DNA of 64,000 nucleotides, from positions 186,001 to 250,000 of the forward strand of contig CAVWVB010000001.1 in NCBI GenBank assembly GCA_963758365.1. The letters run 5' to 3'. Both the position numbers and the translations under genes were made by a program. The notes under the pieces were generated by a model that saw only the letters and a list, made by a program, of their open reading frames with translations, ran no database searches and was not told the origin of the DNA. Of this stretch, positions 35,190-45,565 are shown one piece after another (position 1 is the stretch's first letter; every line of letters begins with the position of its first letter). The stretch is from Dokdonella_A sp963758365 (lineage in GTDB: Bacteria; Pseudomonadota; Gammaproteobacteria; Xanthomonadales; Rhodanobacteraceae).

Positions 35190-36452
35190 ATGAAATGGCT
35201 GCGTATTGTCTTGATGCTATCGGGTCTGTCGCTGGCGTTGTCCGCGCCCGCGGCGACGATCGTGACCATCGAGGGTTATCCAATTGCGGGTCCCGCGCTC
35301 GCGATCGGGTCGGACGGCCTGCCAGTGATCGCGTACAGCGGTCTTGGGCCCATCCAGCCTGCGGCCGACGAGAACCCACGGCGCGCTGCCGGGGTCGCAG
35401 GCCTCGGCGCAGGCATCCTGAGCCTGGCGAAATGCAGGGATATCGATTGCAGCGAATCGGACTGGGGCTTCATCCAGGGTCCGAACGGATTTATCGTGGT
35501 AGGCGATATTTCGATGGCCATCGCAGCCGACGGCAATCCGGCCATCGCGTTCCACGACGGGGTCGACCATCAGTTGAAGCTGGTCAAGTGCACGACACTG
35601 GACTGCACAGGCAGTCCACCCGAGTTTCGCGTTATCGATCCCGGTCCGCATGATGTTGGCGCCCATGTTGCACTGGCTTTCGATGCCGATGGCAACGCGG
35701 TGTTTGCGTACCAGGACTCCGATGATCAGGCGTTGCTGCTAGCGCGTTGCATGAACCCGGGTTGTGGCAATGTCGACATCGTGGTACTCGACGACAGTTC
35801 GTCCTCCTATGGCGCCTATGCGTCGATCGCGGTCGGTGAGAACAACGCGCTGGCCGTGGTCAATCGCTTCACCAATTCAGCGGGCGACGGCGCGCTCAAA
35901 TTCTTCCTGTGTACGGCCTCTCCCTGTTCGATCACGGGGCAATTGATCGACTACCTGATCGGCCATCCGGTCGGCAGCGGACTGTCGATGACGCTGCGCG
36001 CTGATTATCGACCCCTGTTTTCCTATCACGACGACACCGACAACAGCTTGCGCTTCGCGGGCTGCACGATGACGGATTGCAGCGGCGCCGATATCATCAG
36101 GACCGTCGACACCGGCGGCTCGCTCGGCGCCGGCGCCTATTCCGCGATCGCGGCGCGCCCGGACTTGCGACCGGTAATCGCCTACCAAAAGCCGCTCACG
36201 GTCGCGGGCGGCGCGGACGCGTTGGTTGTCGCCGAGTGCGACGACATCTATTGCAATGATTCGGACCGCTTCCAGATCGACCAGTGCTCCGGATCATCAT
36301 GCTTCGCCGATCCGGCCATCGCGATCGGCGCCGACGGCGGCGCCGCGATCGCGTATTTCGACCGCAACGCGCTCGCAATCAAGTTCGCCAAATGCGACGT
36401 GCAAGGCTGCCGCGGGCCGGATGACCGCTTGTTCGCGGACGGTTTCGATTGA
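35190..36452 (+). CDS. Exported cysteine-paired repeat protein, paralogue 2
   Basis: 420 residues, tandem duplicate of the preceding gene. Signal peptide 1-~22 (LMLSGLSLALSAPAAT). Same blade pattern with C-x4-C pairs CRDIDC, CTTLDC, CMNPGC, CTASPC, CTMTDC, CDDIYC and CDVQGC, plus an additional CSGSSC near residue 370. An insertion of about 15-20 residues lies in the first repeat (PIQPAADENPRRAAG region). It ends RLFADGFD. GGAG sits 7 nt before the ATG. Probably co-transcribed with the genes before it. Confidence 0.82.
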   Translation: MKWLRIVLMLSGLSLALSAPAATIVTIEGYPIAGPALAIGSDGLPVIAYSGLGPIQPAADENPRRAAGVAGLGAGILSLAKCRDIDCSESDWGFIQGPNGFIVVGDISMAIAADGNPAIAFHDGVDHQLKLVKCTTLDCTGSPPEFRVIDPGPHDVGAHVALAFDADGNAVFAYQDSDDQALLLARCMNPGCGNVDIVVLDDSSSSYGAYASIAVGENNALAVVNRFTNSAGDGALKFFLCTASPCSITGQLIDYLIGHPVGSGLSMTLRADYRPLFSYHDDTDNSLRFAGCTMTDCSGADIIRTVDTGGSLGAGAYSAIAARPDLRPVIAYQKPLTVAGGADALVVAECDDIYCNDSDRFQIDQCSGSSCFADPAIAIGADGGAAIAYFDRNALAIKFAKCDVQGCRGPDDRLFADGFD

Positions 36453-36569
36453 GCCGTCGGACTGCTTGCGTCCGCAACGATCGGCGAATGCGCGCAGCGA
36501 GCCGGGATGGTGGTGCGCGCGGCAATGTGCGGGCAGGATCTCGGCGCGATGCCTGCGCTGCGGCTGCGC

Positions 36570-37055
36570 TCAGAAGCACACGTCGTTGGTTTCAAATCCC
36601 GCCGCGAAGATCGGGTCGCCCGCTTCGTTGTCGACGATCGTGATCGTCGCGGGGTTGTGCCAGATCTCGACGCCGCCTTGCGGATTGGACAGCACGAGCT
36701 GGAACGTCTCGTCTGCCTCGGCGACAGCGTCGTCGACGAGGTAGATCTGGATGCCGCGATCGGCGCTGTCGCCATCGCCGAACGTCACCGTGCCCGAGCG
36801 CGGGTCATAGTCTTCGTCAGACACGGCGCTGCCTGCAACCGTTGCATAGTCGACGCTGACGACGCCGGCGGAGCCGCCGCTGCGCTGGACCAGGATGACG
36901 ACACTGCAATCACCTTCGCCGGCGTCGACTTCGGTCGGGATCAGGCCGAACAGGCCCGCGCCACCCTGGGGCGCGATGGGTCGGGAGAGTGTCCGAGCGC
37001 TCACATCGGCAAACGCGGCGGCAAGGATCATGGCAAGCAAGGCAGTTTTGGGCAT
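36570..37055 (-). CDS. Exported Calx-beta domain protein with FAAGFE tail
   Basis: 161 residues. The ATG chosen begins a signal peptide (KTALLAMILAAAFADVSA). Residues ~40-145 form one Calx-beta domain (VDYATVAGSAVSDEDYDPRS, GTVTFGDGDSADRGIQIYLV, ETFQLVLSNPQGG). Calx-beta domains bind calcium and occur in adhesion proteins. It ends PIFAAGFETNDVCF, the shared tail with a short extension. It converges on the paralogous propeller genes. The motif at 37109-37141 lies 54 nt upstream of the start. Confidence 0.82.
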   Translation of the reverse strand: MPKTALLAMILAAAFADVSARTLSRPIAPQGGAGLFGLIPTEVDAGEGDCSVVILVQRSGGSAGVVSVDYATVAGSAVSDEDYDPRSGTVTFGDGDSADRGIQIYLVDDAVAEADETFQLVLSNPQGGVEIWHNPATITIVDNEAGDPIFAAGFETNDVCF

Positions 37056-37108
37056 GTCGGCGGCTCCGTGGGGATCCCGACAGTGTGCGCAGGAGACGCA
37101 GCCGGTTG

Positions 37109-37141
37109 CTTCGAATTGCGATGAAATATTGCTGAAATTTC
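37109..37141 (-). promoter_or_regulatory. Conserved upstream motif, copy 2 (putative operator)
   Basis: On the minus strand: GAAATTTCA, 7 variable nt, ATTT-CATCGCAATT, then CGAAG. Same spacing and about 25 of 33 identical positions as the copy at 28347-28379. It is 54 nt from the Calx-beta start codon, and copy 1 is 63 nt from its gene, a matching geometry that argues for a transcriptional signal. Confidence 0.55.
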
Positions 37142-37302
37142 TACAGCGAGGATCGGTCACCACGCGAGGGCGCGCGGATCACACCCTCCCGGCCCTGCCC
37201 GGGATATCCGTCCGCGCCCGCAGCGCGCGGCAGTCGCGTCACCGGACAGCGCGCGCACCGCGTCCGACGGCACCCCGCTGCTGTCGAACCCGAACTTCGC
37301 GC

Positions 37303-37851
37303 TCAACCCGGCCGCGGTGCCGCGAACTCGTTGCGCAGCCAGTCGTCGAGCAGACGCTTCTCGTAGCGCAGCGGATCGTCGCTGCGGCCCGCGACCGCGC
37401 GGCTCAGGAAACCCGGGTCGCGCAGCTTGCGTTCGCCTTCGCGCAGCACGGTGCCATCCGCGCCGGTCAGCGTGAAGCGCAGGTCGATGCTTGGCGGATA
37501 GATCTCCTTGATCACCCGCACGTCGTTCCATTTCGGCCCGCGCCAGGGCTCGAACGTACCCGCACGCTTGATGTCGGTGAAGGTCACCTTCAGGTGCTGT
37601 CCGGGCGCCAGGATCCGGTCGGCGCCGATCTGCAGATGACGCGCCAGCTCGCGCAGCCACTCTTCGGGCCTGATCTGGCGGATGCCCGGGTTGTCGCGGA
37701 CCTCGGCAAACGCGGCAGGATCGGTCCAGGTCACTTCCACGCGCGACGCGGGCACGGTTCGCGTGGCGGCAGGCGCGCAGGCGCAGAGCAGCGTGAGCGT
37801 CGCGATCGCGAGCGCCCACGATCGGTGCGACGGCAAGGGCAGCAGGCTCAT
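37303..37851 (-). CDS. DUF3016 family putative lipoprotein
   Basis: 182 residues. N-terminal hydrophobic signal with a possible lipobox (TLLCAC). The remainder matches DUF3016: VEVTWTDPAAFAEVRDN near the start and LAPGQHLKVTFTDIKRAGTF and EGERKLRDPGF later. Members are periplasmic or outer-membrane proteins of unknown function in Xanthomonadales. The 247 nt between it and the Calx-beta start hold only the conserved motif. It diverges from the thiC riboswitch. Confidence 0.78.
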   Translation of the reverse strand: MSLLPLPSHRSWALAIATLTLLCACAPAATRTVPASRVEVTWTDPAAFAEVRDNPGIRQIRPEEWLRELARHLQIGADRILAPGQHLKVTFTDIKRAGTFEPWRGPKWNDVRVIKEIYPPSIDLRFTLTGADGTVLREGERKLRDPGFLSRAVAGRSDDPLRYEKRLLDDWLRNEFAAPRPG

Positions 37852-37990
37852 GCAATGTCTCCTTGGCAGGTCCGGGTGAACGCGAATCCTGATCTCGCGC
37901 CGCTGACGTTCATTTTCAATGACGCGGCGGCGCGGGCAAGCGTCGCCGATCGCTGGCTGCGCGCGGTCGAACGTGATTGAATGACGCACT

Positions 37991-38070
37991 GAAGCGGGGG
38001 TGCCCGGACGTGCCGGGCTGAGAGAGTCCCTTCGAACCTGATCCGGCTCATACCGGCGTAGGGAAGCTTC
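37991..38070 (+). promoter_or_regulatory. TPP riboswitch (THI element) upstream of thiC
   Basis: The closing stem GAAGC (37991-37995) pairs with GCTTC (38066-38070). Inside are GGGGTGCC, GGGCTGAGAGAGTCCC, GAACCTGATCCGGCTCATAC and CGTAGGGAA, the invariant parts of the thiamine pyrophosphate aptamer. It ends 92 nt before the thiC ATG, so control is by translation or early termination when TPP is abundant. No T-run terminator was seen in that gap, which favours translational control. Confidence 0.96.
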
Positions 38071-38161
38071 GTGACGAATCCCAGGGCGTCACGGCTGCCG
38101 CTTCGTCCACCGGTGCGACTCCGAGGAACTCGCGCATCGAACCCGTACAGGACGCCCGCCG

Positions 38162-40054
<1,893 letters not shown>

Positions 40055-40075
40055 CCGCGCTGAAACGGTGATCGC

Positions 40076-42043
40076 ATGAAACTGCAGTTTCCGTTCGTCC
40101 AGTTCCCGCTCGCGTTCGACGCGGCGCGCCTGCGCGCCGAGGTCGATGCGCTCGGCGAGGGCGCATGGCGGCCGCATCCGCAGGGTTATCCGGGCAATTC
40201 CGCGCTCGCATTGATCTCGGTCGAGGGTGATCCGGCCAGCGACTCGATCGCGGGGCCGATGCGCCCGACCGCCCACCTCGATGCGTGCCCGTACCTGCGC
40301 CAGGTGCTCGCGAGCCTCGGCGCGGTCTGGGGACGCAGCCGGCTCATGCGCCTGAGCGGGCATGCCGAGGTGCCCGCGCATGCCGACCTCGCCTACTACT
40401 GGCGCGAGCGCGTGCGCGTGCATGTGCCGATCCTGACCCAGCCCAGCGTGCGTTTCCTGTGCGGCGAGGGCGAGGTCAACATGGCCGCGGGCGAATGCTG
40501 GATCTTCGATACCTGGCGTCCGCATCGGGTAATCAATGCCAACGAGAGCGAACGCATCCACCTCGTCGCCGACACCGTGGGCAGCGAGCGTTTCTGGGAA
40601 ATCGCGGGCGGCGGGCGCGTGCCGGGCCGCCCGGTGCCGGACTGGCAGGCGCGCCGGATCGAACCCGATGCGGACGCCGCGCCGGAGCTGGTCTACGAAT
40701 CGATCAATCTGCCGACGGTGATGAGCCCGTGGGAACTGCGCGAGCATCTGACGTTCCTGATCGCCGAATCGGCGCCGCATCCGCAACTTGCCGCAGTCCA
40801 GCAGACATGCGCGCGCCTGACCGCGACCTGGCTGGGGCTGTGGGCGCGTTACGGCGACGCGAAAGATGGCTGGCCCGCCTACCGCGCCGCGCTCGATCCG
40901 TTCGCGCGCGAAATGCAGCGAATCGCGCAGCCGCTCGTGCTGCGCAATGGTTCCGGATTCCTGATGGCGCTCGCACCGATGATCCTGCGCGCGGCGCTGG
41001 CCGATCGCGAGTCCGCCGCGGCCGGTACCCGCAAGGACACCGACCCGGATGCGGGCGCGCTGGCGCGCGCTGCGTCCGCGACCGCTGCGGTGGACCGCGC
41101 TCCGGTCGGCAACCCCGTGGCGGCCGCGAGCGCAGTCGTCGCGGCGCCGCGCGCGCGCGGCGCGGATCCGCGCTTCGAGCGCCCGGTGTTCATTGTCTCG
41201 CCGCCGCGCTCGGGCTCGACGTTGCTGTTCGAGACGCTCGCACGCGCACCGGACCTGTATACGGTCGGCGGCGAGAGCCACGGGCGCGTCGAAGGCCTGG
41301 CGGATTTGCACCCGCTGGCGCGCGGTTTCGAATCGAACCGTCTCGATGCGGCTGCGGCGACGCCGGAAACCAAGGCTGCATTGCGCGAACGCTTTCTCGA
41401 GGCGCTGCACGATCGCGATGGCAACGCCGCGCCCGCAGGACGCCTGCGCATGCTCGAGAAGACGCCGAAGAACGCGCTGCGCATTCCGTTCCTGCGTGAA
41501 GTGTTCTCCGAGGCGCGCTTCGTCTATCTCTACCGTGAACCGCGCGAAGTGCTTTCGAGCATGATCGAGGCGTGGTCCTCGGGGCGCTTCCGCACCTACC
41601 CGGGGCTTCCGGACTGGAGCGGACCACCATGGTCGCTCGTGCTGGTGCCGGGCTGGCGCGAACTGCGCGGGCTGGCGGTCGCCGAGATCGTCGCGCGGCA
41701 GTGGGAAGCTGCGACGCGCATCCTGCTCGACGACCTCGACGAGGTGCCTGACGATCGCATCGTGCGCGTGCGATACGACACATTCGTGGCCGATCCGCGC
41801 AGCGAGACGCAGCGTCTGTGCGCCGCGCTCGACCTGCGCTGGGACATCGAACTCGACACCGTGCTGCCGCATTCGCGTCACACCGTGAGCGCGCCGGCGC
41901 CGGACAAGTGGCGCCGCCACGAACGCGAGATCGAGGCGCTGATGCCGTCGATCCGCACGGTGTGCGAGCGCGCGGAGCGCGCGGTACGTGTCCCCGCGAG
42001 CCCTCGCCGTTCAGCGGACGCTGTCTCCGTGGCGGCACAATAG
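40076..42043 (+). CDS. Fused aspartyl/asparaginyl beta-hydroxylase-like and sulfotransferase protein
   Basis: 655 residues in two parts. Residues ~1-170 are an Asp/Asn beta-hydroxylase-like Fe(II)/2-oxoglutarate domain with likely iron ligands His102 (PAHADLAYYW) and His150 (WRPHRVIN). After a helical region and an Ala-rich linker (~330-370) comes a PAPS-dependent sulfotransferase: FIVSPPRSGSTLLFETL (5'-phosphosulfate loop, ~375-391) and YLYREPREVLSSMIEAW (3'-phosphate region). Substrates are unknown. The same two enzyme types occur as separate overlapping genes at 42946-44294. It lies 21 nt downstream of thiC. Confidence 0.82.
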   Translation: MKLQFPFVQFPLAFDAARLRAEVDALGEGAWRPHPQGYPGNSALALISVEGDPASDSIAGPMRPTAHLDACPYLRQVLASLGAVWGRSRLMRLSGHAEVPAHADLAYYWRERVRVHVPILTQPSVRFLCGEGEVNMAAGECWIFDTWRPHRVINANESERIHLVADTVGSERFWEIAGGGRVPGRPVPDWQARRIEPDADAAPELVYESINLPTVMSPWELREHLTFLIAESAPHPQLAAVQQTCARLTATWLGLWARYGDAKDGWPAYRAALDPFAREMQRIAQPLVLRNGSGFLMALAPMILRAALADRESAAAGTRKDTDPDAGALARAASATAAVDRAPVGNPVAAASAVVAAPRARGADPRFERPVFIVSPPRSGSTLLFETLARAPDLYTVGGESHGRVEGLADLHPLARGFESNRLDAAAATPETKAALRERFLEALHDRDGNAAPAGRLRMLEKTPKNALRIPFLREVFSEARFVYLYREPREVLSSMIEAWSSGRFRTYPGLPDWSGPPWSLVLVPGWRELRGLAVAEIVARQWEAATRILLDDLDEVPDDRIVRVRYDTFVADPRSETQRLCAALDLRWDIELDTVLPHSRHTVSAPAPDKWRRHEREIEALMPSIRTVCERAERAVRVPASPRRSADAVSVAAQ

Positions 42044-42132
42044 GCCGCTACGGCAAGGGCAGGCGTCCGGCGCGGGGTCAGGGGCTCGCCATCGCCGGCA
42101 GGTTCGTTGGCACCCACTCGAGGAGCACCACC

Positions 42133-42741
42133 ATGGCGGCAGGCAAACCCTTCGTTTCAGACATCCAGATGATCCGCAAGCGCGCGCGCGAGCATATCGG
42201 GCGCGGCGCGGTGACCGACGGCTACAAGGCCGACCGTGCGACCGTGGTCAAGGTGCTCAACGAGGCGCTCGCGACCGAGATCGTCTGCGTGTTGCGTTAC
42301 AAGCGCCACTACTACATGGCGTCGGGCATCAATGCGCAGAGTGTCGCGGCCGAATTCCTCGAACACGCGAACGAGGAGCAGGGCCATGCCGACCGCATCG
42401 CCGAACGCATCACCCAGCTCGGCGGAGCGCCGAACCTGTCGCCCGAGGGCCTGCTCACGCGCAGCCATTCGGACTACGTCGAAGGCGACGACCTGGTCGA
42501 CATGATCAAGGAGAACCTGGTCGCCGAGCGCATCGCGATCGACAGTTATCGCGACATCGTCAACTACCTCGGCACGGCCGATCCGACCACGCGGCGCATC
42601 ATGGAGGAGATCCTCGCGGTCGAGGAGGAGCACGCCGAGGACATGAGCACGCTGCTCGAGGAACTCGGCAAGAAGGGCGAACCGGCCAGGCCGGAGCCGC
42701 GCGCGGCGGGCAAGAAGAAGATGGGCAAGGCGCGTCGCTGA
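42133..42741 (+). CDS. Ferritin-like (bacterioferritin-type) diiron protein
   Basis: 202 residues. A four-helix ferritin-like domain (~25-170) with the expected diiron ligands: Glu in ALATEIVCVLRYKRHYY, E-x-x-H in NEEQGHADRIAERI, Glu in NLVAERIAIDSYRDI and VEEEHAEDMS. A Lys/Arg-rich tail follows (RAAGKKKMGKARR), perhaps for DNA binding. Likely iron storage or oxidative protection. AGGAG (42121-42125) is 8 nt before the chosen ATG; the frame upstream is antisense noise. Two REP-like palindromes follow its stop. Confidence 0.85.
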   Translation: MAAGKPFVSDIQMIRKRAREHIGRGAVTDGYKADRATVVKVLNEALATEIVCVLRYKRHYYMASGINAQSVAAEFLEHANEEQGHADRIAERITQLGGAPNLSPEGLLTRSHSDYVEGDDLVDMIKENLVAERIAIDSYRDIVNYLGTADPTTRRIMEEILAVEEEHAEDMSTLLEELGKKGEPARPEPRAAGKKKMGKARR

Positions 42742-42770
42742 TCCGTCCCTCGCGGTGCGCTCGCGCAGTC

Positions 42771-42799
42771 GTCAGGTCGGCGCAGCCGACCTGACCTAC
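42771..42799 (-). repeat. GTAG-headed REP palindrome
   Basis: Read on the minus strand it begins GTAG and is followed by the palindrome GTCAGGTCGGC-TGC-GCCGACCTGAC. The GTAG or GGAG head and short hairpin are hallmarks of REP elements moved by RAYT (TnpA_REP) transposases. Relatives lie at 42843-42864, 48274-48294 and 48328-48352. Confidence 0.7.
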
Positions 42800-42842
42800 G
42801 GCGGCCGCATCGATGCCCGCACACGCGTCGAATCGCCCGCAG

Positions 42843-42864
42843 GTCAGGCCCGCCCCGGCCTGAC
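42843..42864. repeat. REP-like palindrome without head
   Basis: GTCAGGCC-CGCCCC-GGCCTGAC, 8-bp perfect arms around a 6-nt loop, 43 nt from the previous REP. The stem sequence is close to that at 48328-48352. The pair lies between the convergent ends of the ferritin-like and sulfotransferase genes and may act as a bidirectional transcript end. Confidence 0.6.
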
Positions 42865-42945
42865 GCCGCGCAGCTCGCGATCGCGCCCATTGCGCGGGAT
42901 GTCCGCCTCGCTACGCGTGTTCGTTGTTCGCGTGGCACGCACGGA

Positions 42946-43641
42946 TCAGTCGCCGAAGCGATAAGCGCATCGCTCGATCACCGCGCGATCGCGCTCGGCC
43001 ACCAGCGCGACCAGCTCGTCGTCGTAGTACTCGCGGTAGTCGCGATGGCGCGACGCGTTGCGCGGCGCCTCGCCGGCGATAAAGTCGCGCAGTGGCGGCG
43101 TCAGCAGGCCGTCGAAGCGTTCGAGGAACGCGCTCAGGTCGGACCGCAGGTTCTCCGCGCGTCCGATCGTGATGCCGGCGTGCGTGTCGCCGTACAGGTA
43201 ACGGAACAGGTAGCCGTAGAACCCTTCGCCGCTGCCGCGGATCGGAGCGAGAGCGAACGCGGGCAGGTTCAGGCCCTGGTTGCCGTAATCGGTCGGCAGA
43301 CACGCGAGCAGTGCGTCGAGTCGGCGATCGTCGCGGCCGAGCTCGAGCAGGTTGCGCACGGTGCCCGCGAAGTCGAGCCTGCGGTTTTCGCTCATGCAGC
43401 GGAACAGCGCGTTGGGTTGTGGCCGCTGCGACTGGAACGCATGCCACGACACGTAGTAGCTCCATGGGCTGCGCGCGAAACCGAGCACGGGAAGCGTCGC
43501 GAACCGGGGCGGAATCAGACTGCGCGGCAGGTGATAGCCGAGCCGGACCGCACCCGGCACGAAGCGCAGCAGGCACTCGTTGACGAACGTGCCGCCGGAC
43601 TTGTGCAGATGCAGGTAGACGAAACGGTCGGTCGCGATCAT
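42946..43641 (-). CDS. Sulfotransferase-family protein
   Basis: 231 residues. The start RFVYLHLHKSGGTFVNECLL contains the 5'-phosphosulfate-binding loop (HKSGGTF) of PAPS-dependent sulfotransferases; GFARSPWSYYVSWHAF is the expected 3'-phosphate-binding region. It would transfer sulfate to an unknown acceptor. Its ATG overlaps the stop of the upstream hydroxylase gene by 4 nt, so the two are translationally coupled. Compare the fusion of the same activities at 40076-42043. Confidence 0.8.
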   Translation of the reverse strand: MIATDRFVYLHLHKSGGTFVNECLLRFVPGAVRLGYHLPRSLIPPRFATLPVLGFARSPWSYYVSWHAFQSQRPQPNALFRCMSENRRLDFAGTVRNLLELGRDDRRLDALLACLPTDYGNQGLNLPAFALAPIRGSGEGFYGYLFRYLYGDTHAGITIGRAENLRSDLSAFLERFDGLLTPPLRDFIAGEAPRNASRHRDYREYYDDELVALVAERDRAVIERCAYRFGD

Positions 43642-44294
43642 GCCGGTCGCGGCGCACCCTGTGCCGCGTACAGGCGCGCCTCGATCGCGGGGTCGCGATG
43701 GCCGCGCGAGCGGTCGGCCTGCGCGAGCAGATCGAGCATCGGCGCAGCGGGCAGAAAGTCGCAGATCAGGTGGATGCGCGCGTGCCCGGAATCGGCGTTC
43801 ACCACGCCGTGCACGGTGCTGTTGTTGAGCGCCCAGATTTCGCCGGGCTGCATCCGGTAGACCTGTCCCGCGCAATACATCCAGACGCCGGCGTTCGTGG
43901 TGACCGGAAAATGCAGGCGGATGGTCTTGCTGAAGTACTCGGCCTGGTCGATGTGCGGTGCGATCACCGCGCCGGGCGGGAGCAGGGCGAGCAGGCAGCG
44001 CATCGCACGTCCGGGTACCCGGTTCTCGATCAGCTCGCGCACGTAGGGCAGGTGATCCAGCGCTTCGCGATCGGCGATCGGCAGATTGCCCTCGGCAGGC
44101 GCGTGGCCGCGCAGGAATACGGCCTGCGCCGGATTGTGCACGCCGACGCGGCCGCCGCGATGGCCCCAGAACGTGCTCGGCAATGCGGCGACTTCGGCCT
44201 GCAGGCGCGTCGCGTCGCAGGTCAGGCCCAGGCGTGCGCAGCCACCGATCAGCGCGATCTTGTCGAGTAGCGGATGGTCGGGAATGGACAGCAT
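43638..44294 (-). CDS. Aspartyl/asparaginyl beta-hydroxylase-like protein
   Basis: 218 residues. An Fe(II)/2-oxoglutarate dioxygenase fold with likely ligands His in VIAPHIDQAEYF and His in NSTVHGVVNADSGHARIHL, a typical Asp_Arg_Hydrox arrangement (PGEIWALNN between). It probably hydroxylates a peptide, amino acid or lipid side group; substrate unknown. TAGAAT about 30 nt upstream of the ATG is a possible -10. First gene of a two-gene operon with the sulfotransferase at 42946. Confidence 0.82.
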   Translation of the reverse strand: MLSIPDHPLLDKIALIGGCARLGLTCDATRLQAEVAALPSTFWGHRGGRVGVHNPAQAVFLRGHAPAEGNLPIADREALDHLPYVRELIENRVPGRAMRCLLALLPPGAVIAPHIDQAEYFSKTIRLHFPVTTNAGVWMYCAGQVYRMQPGEIWALNNSTVHGVVNADSGHARIHLICDFLPAAPMLDLLAQADRSRGHRDPAIEARLYAAQGAPRPA

Positions 44295-44545
44295 GACGGA
44301 TCGGAGCGCTCGCGGCCGGAGCGCAATTCTATCGCGTCGCCGCCCACGGGCGGATGCGCGCGCTGTGGATGCCCCGCCAGCGTTTCGCCCGGGTCTCGCG
44401 ACGCCAAGGTCGCGTGCGCCGCGGACATTGAGGCACAATGCCTGCAGTTCGCGCAGCGCCCGGGCGCTGCATCGAATTCGATCGATGCAGGCCGCGGTCG
44501 CGGTTGCCGGCCGCTCCGTCGCCCGACGGAACCGAGGAGAACCCG

Positions 44546-45565
44546 ATGAACAGCGCCCCTGCATTCGCCCGGCCGAGTACGCGCCTCGTGTTGCGCGCGG
44601 CCGCGGTGCTGCTTGGCCTCTATGTCGTCGTCGTGCTCGCGCTGATGTGGTGGTGGGACTACGAGCCCGCGCATTTCGACGTCGCGGCGACCGCGCAGGC
44701 ACGCTCGGGGGCGACGCAGCGACCGGTCGTCACCGGCACCGTGACGACGCTCGCATTGATGACATCGATGCAGACCCTGCTCGACAGGCGCGGCGGCTAT
44801 CTCAGCAACGACCGCCTGCCGCCCGGCGTGCTCATGGACAACGTGCCGAACTGGGAATTCGGCGTGCTCACCGCGTCGCGCGACCTCGCGCGGAGCCTGC
44901 GCAACGAGCTCAGCCGCTCGCAGACCCAGTCGGTGGAGGACCCTGATCTCAAGGAAGCCGAGCCGCTGTTCAGCTCGCCCAACGATCGCTGGCTGCTGCC
45001 GAGCTCCGAGAGCCAGTATCGCAAGGGCATCGCGCACCTGGACGGCTATCTCGCGCGTCTGTCCGACAGCGACGACACCAATGCGCAGTTCTATGCGCGT
45101 GCCGACAACCTCGCCGATTACCTGCAGGTCGTCTCGGCGCGGCTCGGCTCGCTGTCGCAGCGGCTGTCCGCGAGCGTCGGCCAGGTGCGCATCGATACCG
45201 ACCTGGCCGGCGACAGGGATGCGCAGCAGTCGACTCCGACCACGAGTCCGCGCATGGTCAAGACGCCATGGACCAAGGTCGACGACAACTTCTACGAGGC
45301 GCGCGGCTATACCTGGGCGCTGCGCGAGCAGCTCGAGGCGATCCGTATCGATTTCGGTCCGATCCTGACCAGCAAGAACGCTCGCGTGAGCCTCGACCAG
45401 GTGATCCGCGAACTCGAGGAATCGCAGAAGTCGCTCGGCAGTCCGATCGTGCTCAACGGCACGCCGTTCGGTTTCTTCGCGAATCATTCGCTGGTCATGG
45501 CCAACTACATCTCGCGCGCGAATGCCGCGGTCATCGAGCTGCGCGAACTGCTCAAACGCGGCTAG
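44546..45565 (+). CDS. DUF2333 family inner-membrane protein
   Basis: 339 residues. One membrane helix near the N-terminus (AAAVLLGLYVVVVLALMWWW), then the DUF2333 signature WDYEPAHFDV, LLDRRGGYLSNDRLPPGVLM, NVPNWEFGVL and SRSQTQSVEDPDL. The mature part is periplasmic. Function unknown; conserved in gammaproteobacteria. GAGGAG lies 6 nt before the ATG. It diverges from the hydroxylase-sulfotransferase pair across 251 nt that contain no other gene I can see. Confidence 0.88.
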   Translation: MNSAPAFARPSTRLVLRAAAVLLGLYVVVVLALMWWWDYEPAHFDVAATAQARSGATQRPVVTGTVTTLALMTSMQTLLDRRGGYLSNDRLPPGVLMDNVPNWEFGVLTASRDLARSLRNELSRSQTQSVEDPDLKEAEPLFSSPNDRWLLPSSESQYRKGIAHLDGYLARLSDSDDTNAQFYARADNLADYLQVVSARLGSLSQRLSASVGQVRIDTDLAGDRDAQQSTPTTSPRMVKTPWTKVDDNFYEARGYTWALREQLEAIRIDFGPILTSKNARVSLDQVIRELEESQKSLGSPIVLNGTPFGFFANHSLVMANYISRANAAVIELRELLKRG

